DNA from: Arcobacteraceae bacterium | GTDB taxonomy: Bacteria; Campylobacterota; Campylobacteria; Campylobacterales; Arcobacteraceae | Direction: 5' to 3' | Length of the DNA stretch: 64,000 nt | NCBI GenBank assembly: GCA_021107755.1 | Contig: JAIOSF010000012.1 | Coordinates: forward strand, 24,567-88,566 | Translations under genes and position numbers: made by a program | Notes under the pieces: generated by a model | Told to the model about the DNA's origin: nothing | The model's input: only the letters and a program-made list of their open reading frames with translations | Database searches by the model: none | In this document: piece after piece, positions 62,847-64,000 of the stretch | Layout: every line of letters starts with the position of its first letter | How positions within the stretch are numbered: the stretch's first letter is position 1

Positions 62847-62867
62847 ACATAACAAAACTTTGAAACT
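62847..62867 (+). other. Possible decayed attC left end inside cassette 3
   Basis: ACATAACAAAACTTTGAAAC closely resembles the left end of attC 2 (TAACAAAACCTTGGAAAG) and lies five bases after the first ORF of the unit, where an attC should start. No right half or stem is seen before the next ORF at 62889. It may mark a deletion that fused two cassettes. Confidence 0.4.
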
Positions 62868-62888
62868 ATATTTTAATGAGAATAATTA

Positions 62889-63854
62889 ATGATAATAGAA
62901 AACTTACTTAATAATTCACTTAAAATTAAATCTGCTGACATAAGATTAAAAGAGTTTCAGGATATAGAATTTCTCTTAAAAAATATTTTAAAAAAAGAGA
63001 ATATTAATTACCCAAATATATCTATTTTTATTAATATAATGCAAACTGAATCAGTAAAGAAATTTAATGCACATGCAAAAATATTAGAAGATGGTTCATA
63101 TGAAATTGGATTTTGCCCACAATTACTTACACTAATAGATGGATTGAGTATAGAATTAACAACTAAATACAAAGAGCATTTTTCTGTCATCGATAAAAAT
63201 ATGTTTTATGATAAAAGTAATCGAAACAAACTTCAAAGTTATATTTTTGAGTATTTTATCAACCATATTTTTTCTCATGAACTATTCCATATTCTAAGAG
63301 GGCATATTAACTATTTACATGATAACAAATCATTAAATATGATTCTGGAGTTTGAAGAAAGTAATGAAAAAAATCTAGATAATTTATATCTTGAAATAGA
63401 TGCGGACAAATATGCTTCAATCCATAGTCTACTCGGAAATTTTGAGATTTTAGAAAAAATAAGAAAGTTAGGCTTTAATATTAGTCAAGTATTGTATATT
63501 ATATTTATGTCTATGAATGAATTATTCCATATCGTTCATTTATTAAGTAACAAACCAATGGTAAGAGAAGGACATCCCCTATTATTTGATAGAGTTGTAC
63601 TATTTAATCATTATTTTATGGAAACACTTAATCAAGATAAAATAAAAAATATTTTAGAGAAAGATAATATTAGTTACGATGCTATTGATAGACTTAATAC
63701 ATTAACTATGGTGGAGTTCTTTAAAAAATATAGTTTAGAAGAATTACATGAAAACAGTGATATTATTGATATTACAAAGAAATATGATAATTTTCGAATA
63801 AATACACAATTAGACTCATATTCGTATGATATAGCAAGTGATAGTAATCTATAA
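62889..63854 (+). CDS. Cassette 3: HEXXH zinc metallopeptidase-like protein
   Basis: 321 residues. FSHELFHILRGH near 135 has the HEXXH zinc motif, and LYLEIDADKYASIHSLLGN near 173 gives a downstream Glu/Asp-x-x-A helix that would supply the third ligand, the gluzincin layout seen in M48 and in the phage-exclusion peptidase Lit (U49). No signal peptide or membrane helix, so it should be cytoplasmic. The short spacing to the preceding ORF and the shared cassette suggest joint transfer. The family assignment beyond 'HEXXH zincin' is an inference; no Lit-specific block was verified. The start ATG 62889 has only a weak GAGA upstream. Confidence 0.75.
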   Translation: MIIENLLNNSLKIKSADIRLKEFQDIEFLLKNILKKENINYPNISIFINIMQTESVKKFNAHAKILEDGSYEIGFCPQLLTLIDGLSIELTTKYKEHFSVIDKNMFYDKSNRNKLQSYIFEYFINHIFSHELFHILRGHINYLHDNKSLNMILEFEESNEKNLDNLYLEIDADKYASIHSLLGNFEILEKIRKLGFNISQVLYIIFMSMNELFHIVHLLSNKPMVREGHPLLFDRVVLFNHYFMETLNQDKIKNILEKDNISYDAIDRLNTLTMVEFFKKYSLEELHENSDIIDITKKYDNFRINTQLDSYSYDIASDSNL

Positions 63855-63859
63855 TAAGT

Positions 63860-63900
63860 GTATAACAAATCAAAATAAAGGGGACAGGTACAATTAAATT
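63860..63900 (+). other. Left end of a third attC, incomplete or interrupted
   Basis: GTATAAC at 63860-63866 is the reverse complement of the cassette 3 core site GTTATAC and lies five bases after the metallopeptidase stop. No matching stem or GTTRRRY core is clear within the remaining 134 bases. An AAGGGGACAGGTAC stretch soon after may mark an insertion at or near this site. Confidence 0.5.
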
Positions 63901-63973
63901 TACTACTATATTGTTTCCAATTTCTAGTTAAGAATATAAAAACTTAGGCAATAAAATACTTAATTATCACATC

Positions 63974-64000
63974 TTGACAAACCGTACGATATTTAGTACA
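63974..64000 (+). promoter_or_regulatory. Candidate promoter cut by the window end
   Basis: TTGACA (63974-63979) followed after 17 bases by TACA at 63997-64000, where the -10 hexamer runs off the window. It would drive a gene beyond the right edge. Confidence 0.45.

Larger units (their letters stand above)
60819..63866 (+). mobile_element. Integron-type gene-cassette array without integrase in the window
   Basis: Three cassette units are marked by core sites GTTATAC (60819), GTTAGAC (61398) and GTTATAC (61795). By the rule that recombination cuts G|TT, cassette 1 is 60820-61398, cassette 2 is 61399-61795 and cassette 3 starts at 61796. Each cassette ends with an inverse core site that is the reverse complement of its own start: GTATAAC (61336), GTCTAAC (61668), GTATAAC (63860). 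Two complete attC-like folds lie between. Each cassette holds one or two ORFs on the plus strand with a short leader and own ribosome-binding site. No intI gene is present on the left, where it would be expected, so this resembles a cluster of attC sites lacking integrase (CALIN). Confidence 0.8.

Overview
The window is AT-rich and densely coded. It reads as a chromosomal segment of a Campylobacterota bacterium, most likely in the Arcobacter group. This is inferred from the futalosine menaquinone enzyme MqnC, a RibB carrying a decayed RibA-like tail, a Campylobacterota-style GltX, sulfur and hydrogen energy genes, and many diguanylate/HD-GYP-type sensors. No rRNA, CRISPR array or intact insertion sequence was seen.

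Layout. 1-7.1 kb: a cut-off periplasmic solute-binding protein, a lone nifE with a strong terminator, an NmrA-like SDR/DUF2867 protein, hypF, and a three-rhodanese periplasmic protein. 7.2-20.1 kb: a sulfur-assimilation regulon. One minus-strand operon runs rrf2-cysK-class V aminotransferase-metY-mnmA. A second runs DUF2061-cysH-cysD-cysN-sulfite reductase. A divergent pair is cysG and a YeeE/YedE transporter. All three control regions carry the same dyad (AGTAAWTC-N4/5-GAWTTACT) against a TTGACA -35 box with 17-nt spacing, so the Rrf2 protein encoded here probably regulates all of them. 20.1-34.7 kb: NiFe-hydrogenase maturation and nickel genes (hupE, a nickel permease with a cytochrome c'-like tail, hypB, hypC, hypD, then hypE and hypA). 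They are split by a PIN/RHH toxin-antitoxin pair, a MazG-like gene, an acyl-CoA-dehydrogenase-like gene, a FetB-like permease, an HD-GYP regulator, a histidine kinase with two zinc-binding CZB repeats, and a LOG-family gene. The hydrogenase structural genes are not in the window.

34.7-60.4 kb: mostly housekeeping. It holds a GGDEF/EAL sensor, a second rhodanese, initiator tRNA-Met and tRNA-Gln, ribB, two MFS transporters, an MlaA-MlaC-RND lipid-transport operon, nth, rdgB, an RND pump, bamA, mqnC, an M16-like protein without its zinc motif, a GluRS-like protein without intact HIGH or KMSKS motifs, yggT, a GlnRS with a YqeY-type tail, and thrC.

60.4-64 kb: an accessory island that looks like an integron gene-cassette array without an integrase in the window. 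Two complete attC-like sites are visible, and each cassette's 7-bp inverse core site is the reverse complement of its own 5' core site, three times out of three. The cargo is a small membrane-anchored protein, a 74-residue triple-repeat protein, a GIY-YIG (T5orf172)/Sel1 fusion and a HEXXH metallopeptidase. This is the most unusual part of the window, and some cargo may be for phage defence (inference).
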